A DNA stretch of 64,000 nucleotides from Beroe forskalii (lineage: Eukaryota > Ctenophora > Nuda > Beroida > Beroidae). The notes under the pieces are model-generated. The model saw only the letters and a program-made list of their open reading frames with translations, made no database searches and was not told the origin of the DNA. The translations under genes and the position numbers were made by a program. The stretch lies in assembly GCA_011033025.1 (NCBI GenBank), contig WFMF01000003.1, forward strand, positions 868,001-932,000, in the 5' to 3' direction. Positions 45,470 to 55,835 of the stretch are shown in pieces (position 1 is the first letter of the stretch; each line of letters begins with the position of its first letter).

Positions 45470-46600
45470 ACACGGCCGTGTTGTTTTCGCGCGTGCTGCA
45501 TACGTATAACCATCACTGATGGAGTTACGAAACCAGAGATGGAGTTATATAAACACGCGCGAAAGTCTCTCTCTAGAAACTCCATCAGTAGATTTCAAAA
45601 GTCCATCAGTAGATTTCGAAAGTCCATCTCTAGATTTATATTCGGATTCAGATACGCTAAATTACCTAATGTTACAAAACTTAATTAAACATGCTTACAC
45701 TGTTTATTTACCCTGTTTATTTACCCTGTTTAGTGTTTATTTACCTTCATTTACCCTGTTTTTACCTGACACGGTTACTGTATTAAGCAAATGTACACAT
45801 GCACAAAAACGAACACCAAATACCAATCAACACAACACATTGCAATTACTGTGTACATTTGCAAACCGTTATAATATGTTAGACAAGTATGTCACGTGAC
45901 GTCTGCTCGTAACACAGGTATAGAATGGAATGTGGCTGCTATACATTTTTGAGAGTAATTGCAATTGCAAATGTCGATGTACACCATGAGTGGTACCTAG
46001 TTCTTTCGTACTCAATTTTGATATTGTACCTACACTTTGTTTGTTCGGTCCTTCAGTGTTCACATTCCGATGTATTGGTCTGTTGCTGATGATTTACACA
46101 TTACCAATTATCTAATTATGTTGTACTCGTACAATTATCACTCAAATGTGAATGGATTCTTGAGAATGTGAGAATGTGTGTGTCTTTAATATTCACTTCG
46201 TGATTGTATCTTTTCCTTTTCGATTTGTTTGTACCATTGATTTTGCAAAAGTTTATGGAAATGAACGTTTTGATGGAATCTATGTTTTATGCTGATTGCT
46301 GCCTCTTCAAAAAAAGCTTCAAAATACTTAAGTCAATGCACAAATGTGAACACTAATATAAATAATTCATAAGGTGTCCTGCTAGGGTCTAAATCTATCC
46401 AAATTAAACTTACTGAATCGGCCGTGTATATACTATATAACCACGCGCCAAAGAGACTTTTATCTTCACATATAGCACTCACTGGCGTTCGTACTATATG
46501 AGCAATTAGACACTCACTGCGTTCGCGCCTAATTGTAATTCACCACGCTGCGCGTGGCGAATTGCAAAAGTCTCCCTCTAGTCGCGTGGTTATATAGTCT
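45470..46600 (+). repeat. Dispersed repeat A, longest copy
   Basis: It contains both halves seen separately at 20393-20850 and 25721-26220. The edges carry related sequences (CGGCCGTGT, ACGCGCGAAAGTCT, GTCTCCCTCTAGTCGCGTGG), suggesting inverted ends, but the borders are unclear. Confidence 0.6.
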
Positions 46601-46773
46601 ATATTTCTCAGTAAACAAACACGGTTTTTACATTGCGTTTTACAAAACCAAGAGACTTACTTTGAGACTTTTCCCGCCTCTTCGTTTGCAATTATTTTCG
46701 AAAGCAGTTGATAACCAGTGGACTCTTTCGCAGTATTCTGTTGCCGTCTCCCTACATCGTGTCTCATCAATAG

Positions 46774-46997
46774 GTTCCCAACATTCCTGCAACCATCCCT
46801 CTCCAACGGATCCGGACTTCATTCCGCCGTGGGGGCGGCGCTGGTGATGTCGACGCTTCACTCCGCCGGCCGGCGGCAGCGAGCAGTGAGAATGAGGCGC
46901 CAAAGTTCGCCTTCTCTGTGTTCGCTGCGGGAGAAGGCGAAGGAGTGCTGAGTGGGGAGGAGGGACTGTTTGATAGCGGGAATGAGGAGGAAACAAG
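46774..46997 (+). CDS. TMCC-like gene, second recognised exon
   Basis: Acceptor CTCATCAATAG, donor ACAAG|GTAATG, 74 codons plus two bases. It reads VPNIPATIPLQRIRTSFRRG, then a Gly/Ala and Ser tract, then KFAFSVFAAGEGEGVLSGEE and GLFDSGNEEETR. The acidic tail continues in phase into the next exon (AG+T = Ser, then DEEEGTHV). RIRTSF and SLRRP are basic-Ser/Thr motifs. The exon is GC-rich, unlike its flanks. I do not know this N-terminal region in any family, so the gene's name rests on the last exons. Confidence 0.65.
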
Positions 46998-47018
46998 GTA
47001 ATGTCAGTGAGCGGCCAT

Positions 47019-47090
47019 TGTCAGCACTCTCTGTACATGTTTATACGATAGCTGATGCACATTGTCAGCACTCTCTGTACATGTTATTAC
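47019..47090 (+). repeat. Direct repeat pair near the donor
   Basis: TTGTCAGCACTCTCTGTACA plus TGTT occurs at 47019 and 47067, 48 bp apart, starting 21 bp after the donor of the preceding exon. Confidence 0.85.
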
Positions 47091-47097
47091 GTTCATC

Positions 47098-47169
47098 TCC
47101 GGTATGGTGTAGGGGCTAGCATCTGTGGCTCTCACCCACAAGACCCGGGTTCGATTCCCGGTATCGGAA
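47098..47169 (+). tRNA. tRNA-Glu (anticodon CTC)
   Basis: A full cloverleaf. The acceptor stem TCCGGTA (47098-47104) pairs with TATCGGA (47162-47168, one G-T) and is followed by discriminator A. The anticodon arm TGTGG/CCACA has loop CTCTCAC, with CTC at 47131-47133. The T arm CCGGG/CCCGG has loop TTCGATT. The B box is GGTTCGATTCC (47148-47158). A T5 run at 47172-47176 provides a Pol III terminator. No intron, and no encoded CCA, as in eukaryotes. It sits inside an intron of the TMCC-like gene on the same strand. Confidence 0.92.
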
Positions 47170-48167
47170 CATTTTTCCAAACATTTTGCTAAGTTATTTA
47201 CAAATCAAAATCGGCGTGTCTCAGTCAAATGAATAATGATTTGGCAATTATCTTTCAATATTGTATTTCATATCAATTTCATATAACTTATGTGTTCTTG
47301 AATGCGCGTATATCAGCCGGATAGTTGTGTATTTAGAAAGAGTAATTCGATACCTTGCAAGGGTTTCTCTCCTGTAAAAGTAATGTAGCATTCACTAAAT
47401 CACCTTCTGTCACGAGCACATACGGATAACGCCATCAATTCTCCATTTTAAGCCGTGGAAATGACGTAGCCCTCAGACGCCTCTAGTAATTGCAGCTTCC
47501 CCTGGTGAGTGACGCGCGGTGGATATGTGCATGATATTTATTATGTGTCACGTGATGGTGATTTGGCTAATTCTATTATGTTAAAGTGACACATCCCGGC
47601 CGGCGGATGATGTTTGTGTGTAGGAGTTTGTTTCCCGTTTAGAGGTGATTGTTCATGTTAAAAACTTAAAAAGTATCGAAACCAAGTATGAATGTTGTGA
47701 CTTGTGGTATTAAAAAGGGCGTGACTGCTATTAAACCTGTTACCTGTTGACAATTCCCCATTAAACAGTGATGATACTCAATACTCATCTATAAATAGCA
47801 TGACTTATTATTGTACACTGTCCATTCACTTGAGTGTACAGAATAGTACACTAGTCGTGCTGATGTTTAGAATCTTCTTGTTGCCACGTAAACTCATGAT
47901 GATGACGTCATATGAAGCTACCTACCATCTGCCACGTTGTGAGAAGAGCTGATGTGTACAAAGAGACTGCATATTGTGTACTTCGAGAGTTTAAAGTTCT
48001 AAGTCTACATTCAAAGTGTTATATTTTTCAATCATATGGATTCATTCACTACTCCAAGAAATACGTCTAGTATAGCAGATTACGGATACCTTTCACACCT
48101 GATGACCATTACATGCCATAATATGTTATTTTATAGACTTATATTCGCAAATTACTAAATTGGACAT
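47170..48167 (+). other. Intron, no embedded gene recognised
   Basis: Mixed AT-rich DNA with no repeat I recognise. Confidence 0.4.
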
Positions 48168-48404
48168 TGCCTTCTTAGTTGGTGTAATGGTATTCAGTCC
48201 TGCTCGTGATCGAAAGATCCAGGGTTCGATTCCCTGCCATTCCCATGACTGAGCTAAGGGTGAAAGATATCTTGGTATCTCAAGCCTATTCAGCCACACA
48301 GTTCAGCCAAGCTTACAGGAAACTGTGTGGGAGGGTTAAATGAGGAGCTGCCCATTGCAGCGAAGTATCGGGCGAATAAAGTATGGATTACACTTCCTTA
48401 ACCG
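48168..48404 (+). mobile_element. tRNA-derived SINE candidate
   Basis: A-box-like TAGTTGGTGTA (48175-48185) and a perfect B box GGTTCGATTCC (48223-48233) are at normal Pol III spacing. The acceptor arms do not pair (GCCTTCT against CCATTCC), so it is not a working tRNA. A ~160-bp tRNA-unrelated body follows. No tail repeat or target duplication could be fixed. Confidence 0.6.
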
Positions 48405-49194
48405 TCACTGGCTTAATTACTTGGATTTAACTGTATCACACGAACGCCGTACATGAATGCGTGACTCTAAGATTTTGACTAAAAAACTCGACCTGTTTAA
48501 AATCCATCGGTTTTATTTGGTTTACTAGAGTCGTAATCAGCACTCCTCACTCAAGCTAGTTTTCCCACGTGCGGTATAATAGTAGGTTTTCTCTGCCCTC
48601 GGAGGAGCTGGCTATGTTGTTTGGTGAGGATAAAGCCAATTTCAATAATTTGGGTAGATCTACTTTCTTCATCGGAGAAGCAGTCCCCACCAAAGTTACT
48701 GCTCAAGGGTGTGTATAAAGTGTGGCATTTTGAATCTAATCATGATGATTTCGCCCAAAAATTGAGCAAAAGCATCTCTGAGCAAAAAGAAACAATTGCA
48801 TAGTAAACCGATTTTCTCATAATCGCCATTACCCATTATGTCTAGAGAGTAACTCATTCATCAGCCAAAAGTCCTTACAATTATAGCTATTTTACAACAA
48901 TTTAAATTACAATGGATGGATCATCACTCATTCCTTCGCAAGATGTAATGCAGTGCATTATAGATCTAATACGTGTTTCTCTCTGTCCATGAGTCTCAGG
49001 CTACTTAGGGGGAATTCGAATTCTATGTGATTTGGTAGTTTTAAAGGTAATAGTTGTATGGGAAGGAAGAAGCTGAAACTATTCGAAATTAAAGAATACT
49101 TCATGGTTCAATGGCGCAAGATACATTGCATTTTGTGTGCATCAAATTTACGTTTTGTCCAACGATGTTGGACACTAACCCCTTATTATTTCAG
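48405..49194 (+). other. Intron, no embedded gene recognised
   Basis: It ends in a pyrimidine tract and TTATTTCAG acceptor for the exon at 49195. Confidence 0.5.
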
Positions 49195-49251
49195 TGACGA
49201 GGAAGAGGGAACTCACGTGACAGCAGAGGATTTCGAGACCAACTCAGACCG
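49195..49251 (+). CDS. TMCC-like gene, small acidic exon (57 nt)
   Basis: Acceptor CTTATTATTTCAG, donor CCG|GTTAGT. It continues the acidic stretch of the exon at 46774 as SDEEEGTHVTAEDFETNSDR. The first and last residues are completed across the junctions (AG+T and CG+A), so phase is consistent on both sides. Confidence 0.75.
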
Positions 49252-50266
49252 GTTAGTGCGTCACCCCCCCACTCCCCCATCCCCATCACTTCATCCCCGC
49301 CCCCCAGTACGTTACTTCCCCGGTCACTCCCCCCCTCACCTCCCCATCACTCCCCGGTCACTTCACCCCGTCACTTTCCTCCCCCGCCACTCCCCCTCCC
49401 GTCACTTCCCTGCCGTCAATTCCCCTTTACCCCCCCCTCACCTACCCTATCACCCCCCGGTCACTTCCCCCCCCAGCACGTTACTTCCCCGCCACCCCCT
49501 CCCTCCCGTTACTTCCCCATCACCCCCCTCCGGGCACTTCACCCCCCAAAGCACGTTACTTCCCCCGCCACTCCCCCCTCCTCGTTACTTCTCCCCGCCC
49601 CCCCTCCCCCGCCCGTTACTTCCCCGCCACTCCCCCTCCCTCCCGTTACTTCACCCCTCCCCCCCTCCCTCCCCCCGCCCTCCCCCTCCCTCCGTGACTT
49701 CCCCCGCCACCCCCACCCCCTCCCTCCCTCCCTCCCCGCCACTCCCTCCCTCCCTCCCCAGCCCTCCCCGTCCCTCCCTCCCTCCCTCGCCACTCCCCTC
49801 CCTCCCTCCCCTCCCCGCCACTCCCCCTCCCTCCGTGACTTCCCCGCCACCCCCTCCCTCCCGTGACTTCCCCCGCCACTCCCCCCCTCCTCCCCTCCCT
49901 CCCGCCCTCCCTCTCCTCCCCTCCCTCCCCAGCCACTCCCCGTCCTCCCTCCCCTCCCTCGCCACTCCCTCCCTCCTCCCTCCCCGCCACTCCCCCTCCC
50001 TCCCGTGACTTCCCCCCGCCACCCCCTCCCTCCCGTGACTTCCCCGCCACTCCCCCCTCCCTCCCCCGCCACTCCCCTCCCTCCGTGACTTCCCCTCACC
50101 TCCCCATCACCCCCCAGCACGTTAATTCCCCGCCACTCCCCCTCCTCCGTTACTCCCCCCCCTCCCCTCCCCGCCACTCCCCGACAACCCCCAGCACGTT
50201 ACTTCCCCCGGTCACCCAAACCCCCCCCGCCACGTCACTTCCTACCCGTCACTCCCCCCCACGTAG
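49252..50266 (+). repeat. Intron made entirely of a C-rich minisatellite
   Basis: From GTTAGTGCGTCACCCCCCCA at the donor to CACTCCCCCCCACGTAG at the acceptor, the intron is CCCCGCCACTCCCC / CCGTTACTTCCCC / CCCTCCCT units of about 13-27 bp. It has almost no G or A on this strand. Long Pro/Ser/His or Gly/Arg open frames on both strands are by-products. Confidence 0.9.
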
Positions 50267-50353
50267 AGAAGACAGTGTGAGACAGTGGGAAGGTAGCTCC
50301 TTGTACTATTTGAGGAGTAGATCAGATAGCGGGGTGTACAAGTGCCCAGTCGC
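50267..50353 (+). CDS. TMCC-like gene, exon with RQWEGSSLYY
   Basis: Acceptor CCCACGTAG, donor GC|GTGAGT. It encodes EDSVRQWEGSSLYYLRSRSD then SGVYKCPV, in phase with the preceding exon (...NSDR|EDSV). It leaves two bases. The next recognised exon needs only one, so another exon should lie in the 7.7 kb between, or the next exon starts a separate transcript. Confidence 0.7.
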
Positions 50354-50680
50354 GTGAGTGGGCCGTCTTTTGGAGAGTGCAGGCATTCAATAGTGGTTTT
50401 AGTGGTTTGAGCATGCGTTTGCATATTATATCCTTCCAGATTACAAATCAAAGCACATTCATTGAAATGGGAGTGTGTGTGTGTTGTGGTGGTTATGGTT
50501 TGCAATAAAGCTTCACTGACCATTGAGTTTTAAATTTGATTTTTTGTTCTTCTGAAAACAACGTAGGGACTTCTCTGCATGGTTTGAAAGTAGATAGAGT
50601 TTGATTTTCAGTAACCATCTAGGTATTTGATGGCATTTATTACTTAAATTATGCTTCAGCAAAAGCGCTCTTTGCATAAT
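50354..50680 (+). other. Intron, no embedded gene recognised
   Basis: Unremarkable except for a short (GT)n run at about 50471-50485. Confidence 0.5.
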
Positions 50681-53215
50681 CGCTGATGAGTGACTAGGCG
50701 CTGATGAGTGACTAGGCGCTGATGAGTAACTAGGCGCTGATAAGTGACTAGGCGCTGATGAGTAACTAGGCGCTGATAAGTGACTAGGCGCTGATAGCAC
50801 GATAAGTGACTAGGCGCTGATAAGTGACTAGGCGCTGATGAGTGACTAGGCGCTGATAAGTGACTAGGCGCTGATGAGTGACTAGGCGCTGATAAGTGAC
50901 TAGGCGCTGATGAATGACTAGGCGCTGATGAATGACTAGGCGCTGATGAATGAGCGCTGATGGTGACTAGGCGCTGATAAGTGACTAGGCGCTGATGAGT
51001 AAGTGACTAGGCGCTGATGGTGACTAGGCGCTGATGGGTGACTAGGCGCTGATAAGTGACTAGGCGCTGATGAGTGACTAGGCGCTGATGAGTGACTAGG
51101 CGCTGATGAGTGACTAGGCGCTGATGAGTGACTAGGCGCTGATAAGTGACTAGGCGCTGATGAGTGACTAGGCGCTGATAAGTGACTAGGCGCTGATGAG
51201 TGACTAGGCACTGATAAGTGACTAGGCGCTGATAAGTGACTAGGCGCTGATAAGTGACTAGGTGCTGATAAGTGACTAGGCGCTGATAAGTGACTAGGTG
51301 CTGATAAGTGACTAGGCGCTGATGAATGACTAGGCGCTGATGAATGACTAGGCGCTGATAAGTGACTAGGCGCTGATGAATGACTAGGCGCTGATGAGTG
51401 ACTAGGCGCTGATAAGTGACTAGGCGCTGATGGGTGACTAGGCGCTGATGAGTGACTAGGCGCTGATGAGTGACTAGGTGCTGATAGGTGACTAGGCGCT
51501 GATAAGTGACTAGGTGCTGATAAGTGACTAGGCGCTGATGAATGACTAGGCGCTGATGGGTGACTAGGCACTGATAAGTGACTAGGCGCTGATGAGTGAC
51601 TAGACGCTGATGAGTGACTAGACGCTGACGAGTGACTAGGCGCTGATGAGTGACTAGGCGCTGATAAGTGACTAGGCGCTGACGAGTGACTAGGCGCTGA
51701 TGGGTGACTAGGCGCTGATGAATGACTAGGCGCTGATAAGTGACTAGGCGCTGATAAGTGACTAGGCGCTGATGAGTGACTAGGCACTGATGGTTGACTA
51801 GGCGCTGATGGGTGACTAGGCACTGATAAGTGACTAGGCGCTGATAAGTGACTAGGCGCTGATGAGTGACTAGGCGCTGATGGGTGACTATGCGCTGATA
51901 AGTGACTAGGCGCTGACGAGTGACTAGGCGCTGATGACTAGGCGCTGATGAGTGACTAGGCGCTAACTGATAAGTGACTAGGCGCTGATAAGTGACTAGG
52001 CGCTGATGAGTGACTAGGCACTGATGGGTGACTAGGCGCTGATAAGTGACTAGGCGCTGATGAGTGACTAGGCGCTGATGAATGACTAGGCGCTGATGAG
52101 TGACTAGGCGCTGATGAGTGACTAGGTGCTGATGGGTGACTAGGTACTGATGGGTGACTAGGCGCTGATGAGTGACTAGGTGCTGATGAATGACTAGGCG
52201 CTGATGGGTGACTAGGCGCTGATAAGTGACTAGGTGCTGATAAGTGACTAGGCGCTGATGAATGACTAGGCGCTGATGAATGACTAGGCGCTGATGGGTG
52301 ACTAGGCGCTGATAAGTGACTAGGTGCTGATAAGTGACTAGGCGCTGATGAATGACTAGGCGCTGATGGGTGACTAGGCACTGATAAGTGACTAGGCGCT
52401 GATGAGTGACTAGACGCTGATGAGTGACTAGACGCTGACGAGTGACTAGGCGCTGACGAGTGACTAGGCGCTGACGAGTGACTAGGCGCTGATGGGTGAC
52501 TAGGCGCTGATGAATGACTAGGCGCTGATGAGTGACTAGGCGCTGATAAGTGACTAGGCGCTGATAAGTGACTAGGCGCTGATGAGTGACTAGGCACTGA
52601 TGGTTGACTAGGCGCTGATGGGTGACTAGGCACTGATAAGTGACTAGGCGCTGACGAGTGACTAGGCGCTGATGGGTGACTAGGCGCTGATGAATGACTA
52701 GGCGCTGATGAGTGACTAGGCGCTGATGAGTGACTAGGCGCTGATAAGTGACTAGGCGCTGATGAGTGACTAGGCGCTGATGGGTGACTATGCGCTGATA
52801 AGTGACTAGGCGCTGACGAGTGACTAGGCGCTGATGAGTGACTAGGCGCTGATAAGTGACTAGGCGCTGATAAGTGACTAGGCGCTGATAAGTGACTAGG
52901 CGCTGATGAGTGACTAGGCGCTGATAAGTGACTAGGCGCTGATAAGTGACTAGGCGCTGATAAGTGACTAGGCGCTGATGAGTGACTAGGCACTGATGGG
53001 TGACTAGGCGCTGATAAGTGACTAGGCGCTGATGAGTGACTAGGCGCTGATGAGTGACTAGGCGCTGATGAGTGACTAGGTGCTGATGAGTGACTAGGCA
53101 CTGATAAGTGACTAGGCGCTGATGAGTGACTAGGCGCTGATGAATGACTAGGCGCTGATGAGTGACTAGGCGCTGATGAGTGACTAGGCGCTGATGAGTG
53201 ACTACTGACTAGGCG
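50681..53215. repeat. 18-bp minisatellite, ~140 copies
   Basis: The unit is GCTGATGAGTGACTAGGC, with variants GATAAG, GATGGG, GATGAA and GACGAG. The 18-bp period keeps the minus strand open as (SAPSHx)n for 295 and 381 codons, which is a by-product. Blocks of several units recur in the same order (for example about 51.54-51.84 and 52.34-52.64 kb), showing higher-order duplication. Confidence 0.97.
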
Positions 53216-54554
53216 AGTTCAGAGAAAGTGACCTTGATTGCTTCCTCAATGTCCTATATCCGAGGGATGGGCATTTCAGCCAATGATCTTCTACAACTAT
53301 TGGCATTTCAGCCAATGATCTTCTACAACTATTGGATTAAGGAATCTCCATGGTTCTATTTATCACAGTAGTATTTACCATTGGTCCGAAGGCTCAGATA
53401 TATCCACTTCCTACAGAGCTACACATTTCTTGTGTTCTCTTTCATCTAACATGGCATTCAATATCTTTCAAAATGTTCAATTTTTCATCTCTTCGTGCAC
53501 TATTCATATATTAATTATTTTCTTAAGTTGAAACCTGAATACTACTTCATTCCACTGAAAATATACACGGAAAATACCCCCGGTGGGTACATTAACAATC
53601 ATCATTAAATGAAGGAATATCAACTCAATGGGTGGAAGCGCTCTATTTTGTGGCTCGCAGAATGTATAACAGAATATTAACCGCTTGATTACCTGCCACC
53701 AAGTAGCTTCCCCCCTTCCTTCATGGCAACATGTGACAACTCAGAGTATTTCGTGACGACTACAATATACTATTATACCGAGTTTGACAACCACTTTATA
53801 TACTATTAATTTAGGATTCCGCCACTTGTAAAGTTGTAATTTCTCACTTTGAGTTGTCCTTGATATTTCAATGGTGACTGTCGTTGGTTTAATGGCTTTT
53901 AGTTTTGTAACTAAGATGAAGTGGGAGAAATACGTCAGCCGATAGGCGTTAACTTTTAATCTTGACTGCTAATATTTTTGTTCAAATGTTTGTTTTATGA
54001 AAACTCGTTTGGAATGCTTCAAGCCCAACATAGATCAAACCTCCACCTTTGAGACGTGTGTCAACACGTCCCTCAGCTAAATTTTACAGCACTTTGTAAG
54101 ACCCGTTCTAGACAGGGAGTTTTAGGAGCAAGCCTGTCTAGAATGGGGTTTTTCGCTTGCCCGAGCTATTGCTCGAGCAATAGCTTGGGTAATAGTTGAA
54201 GGTATTACCCGAGCAATTGTCCATCAAAGTGGCATTATGCAGCTTTCTGGCGTATCTTTAAACTGTCATCTGAATATTTATCACTCTTAGAGATACCTTG
54301 TTATCAATTTTAAATGCACAGGAAAGTGTCTTATCATCAAAAAATAGTGTTATTGCTACAATAGGCGTATACATAGCAACATTATTACCTAAAGGTGCAG
54401 AACGAACCCTGTGCGGGTTTATTCTATTTTATGTGGCATTAGCGCGTTCATGTTTTAATTCATGTTTTGTCATCAAGTTAATGTTTTATTGTGTTTTTAA
54501 AGTTTTCAGTATTTCTACTATCCCTGTTTAGTAAGGCGTTGCTTTTGCAGGAAT
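53216..54554 (+). other. Intron, no embedded gene recognised
   Basis: A 33-bp direct repeat (TTTCAGCCAATGATCTTCTA plus CAACTATTGG) occurs at about 53273-53333. The rest is AT-rich. Confidence 0.4.
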
Positions 54555-55835
54555 TACACAGTACACACTGTCAGAGTGTACTACAATAACCATACACTAC
54601 CATACACAGTACACACTGTCAGAGTGTTCTATAACACAGTAACACCATACACAGTACACACTGTCAGAGTGTTCTATAACCATTGTAAACTACACAGTAC
54701 ACTGTACACACTATAACCACACAGTTCACAGCACACACTGTCAGAGTGTTCTATAACCATTGTAACTACCATACACACTGTCAGAGTGTTCTATAACCAT
54801 TGTAACTACCATACACAGTACACACTGTCAGAGTGTTCTATAACCATTGTAACTACCATACACAGTACACACTGTCAGAGTGTTCTATAACCATTGTAAC
54901 TACCATACACACTGTCAGAGTGTTCTATAACCATTGTACACTACACAGTACACACTAACACAGTGTACTATAACCACAGTAACTACATACACAGTACACA
55001 CTGTCAGAGTGTTCTATAACCATTGTAACTACCATACACAGTACACACTGTCAGAGTACACATAACCATTGTAACCATTGTAGAGTGTTACACTACACAG
55101 TACACACTGACAGAGTGTTCTATAACCATTGTAACTACCATACACAGTACACACTGTCAGAGTGTTCTATAACCATTGTAACTACCATACACAGTACACA
55201 CTGTCAGAGTGTTCTATAACCATTGTAACTACCATACACAGTACACACTGTCAGAGTGTTCTATAACCACTAACACAGTACATACACAGTACACACTGTC
55301 AGAGTGTTCTATAACCATTGTAACTACCATACACAGTACACACTGTCAGAGTGTTCTATAACCATTGTAACTACCATACACACAGTACACACTGTCAGAG
55401 TGTTCTATAACCATTGTAACTACCATACACAGTACACACTGTCAGAGTGTTCTATAACCATTGTAACTACCATACACAGTACACACTGTCAGAGTGTTCT
55501 ATAACCATAACTAACTACACAGTACACACTGTCACACTACACAGTATAACCATTACACACTACCATACACAGTACACACTACAGAGTGTTCTACACTACA
55601 CAGTACACTACCATACTACACAGTACACACTCACAGTGTTCTATAACCATTGTAACTACCATACACAGTACACCACACTACCATACACACTACACAGTAC
55701 ACACACACATAACACAGTAACTACCTACACACACTACACACCATTGTAACTACCATACACAGTACACACTGTCAGAGTGTTCTATAACCATTGTACACAT
55801 ACACAGTACACACCTACACAGTACACACCTAGTCT
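54555..55835. repeat. ~47-bp minisatellite
   Basis: The unit is ACCATACACAGTACACACTG plus TCAGAGTGTTCTATAACCATTGTAACT. Units are regular to about 55510 and scrambled with truncated pieces afterwards. Confidence 0.95.

Noticed and set aside
46640-46996. Minus-strand 118-codon open frame
   Set aside because: It is the shadow of the + strand exon at 46774-46997, whose frame links by phase to the next exons.
48168-48245. A second functional tRNA
   Set aside because: The acceptor stem does not pair and the anticodon arm is not canonical; a SINE head fits better.
49058-50177. Long Pro/Ser-rich (+) and Gly/Arg-rich (-) open frames
   Set aside because: The + frame reads through the real 57-nt exon into a C-rich minisatellite intron. 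The - frames are its complement.
50936-53101. Minus-strand open frames of 295 and 381 codons reading (SAPSHx)n
   Set aside because: They are the translation of an 18-bp minisatellite lying in an intron of the + strand gene. There are no flanking coding signals, and variants behave like a neutral array.
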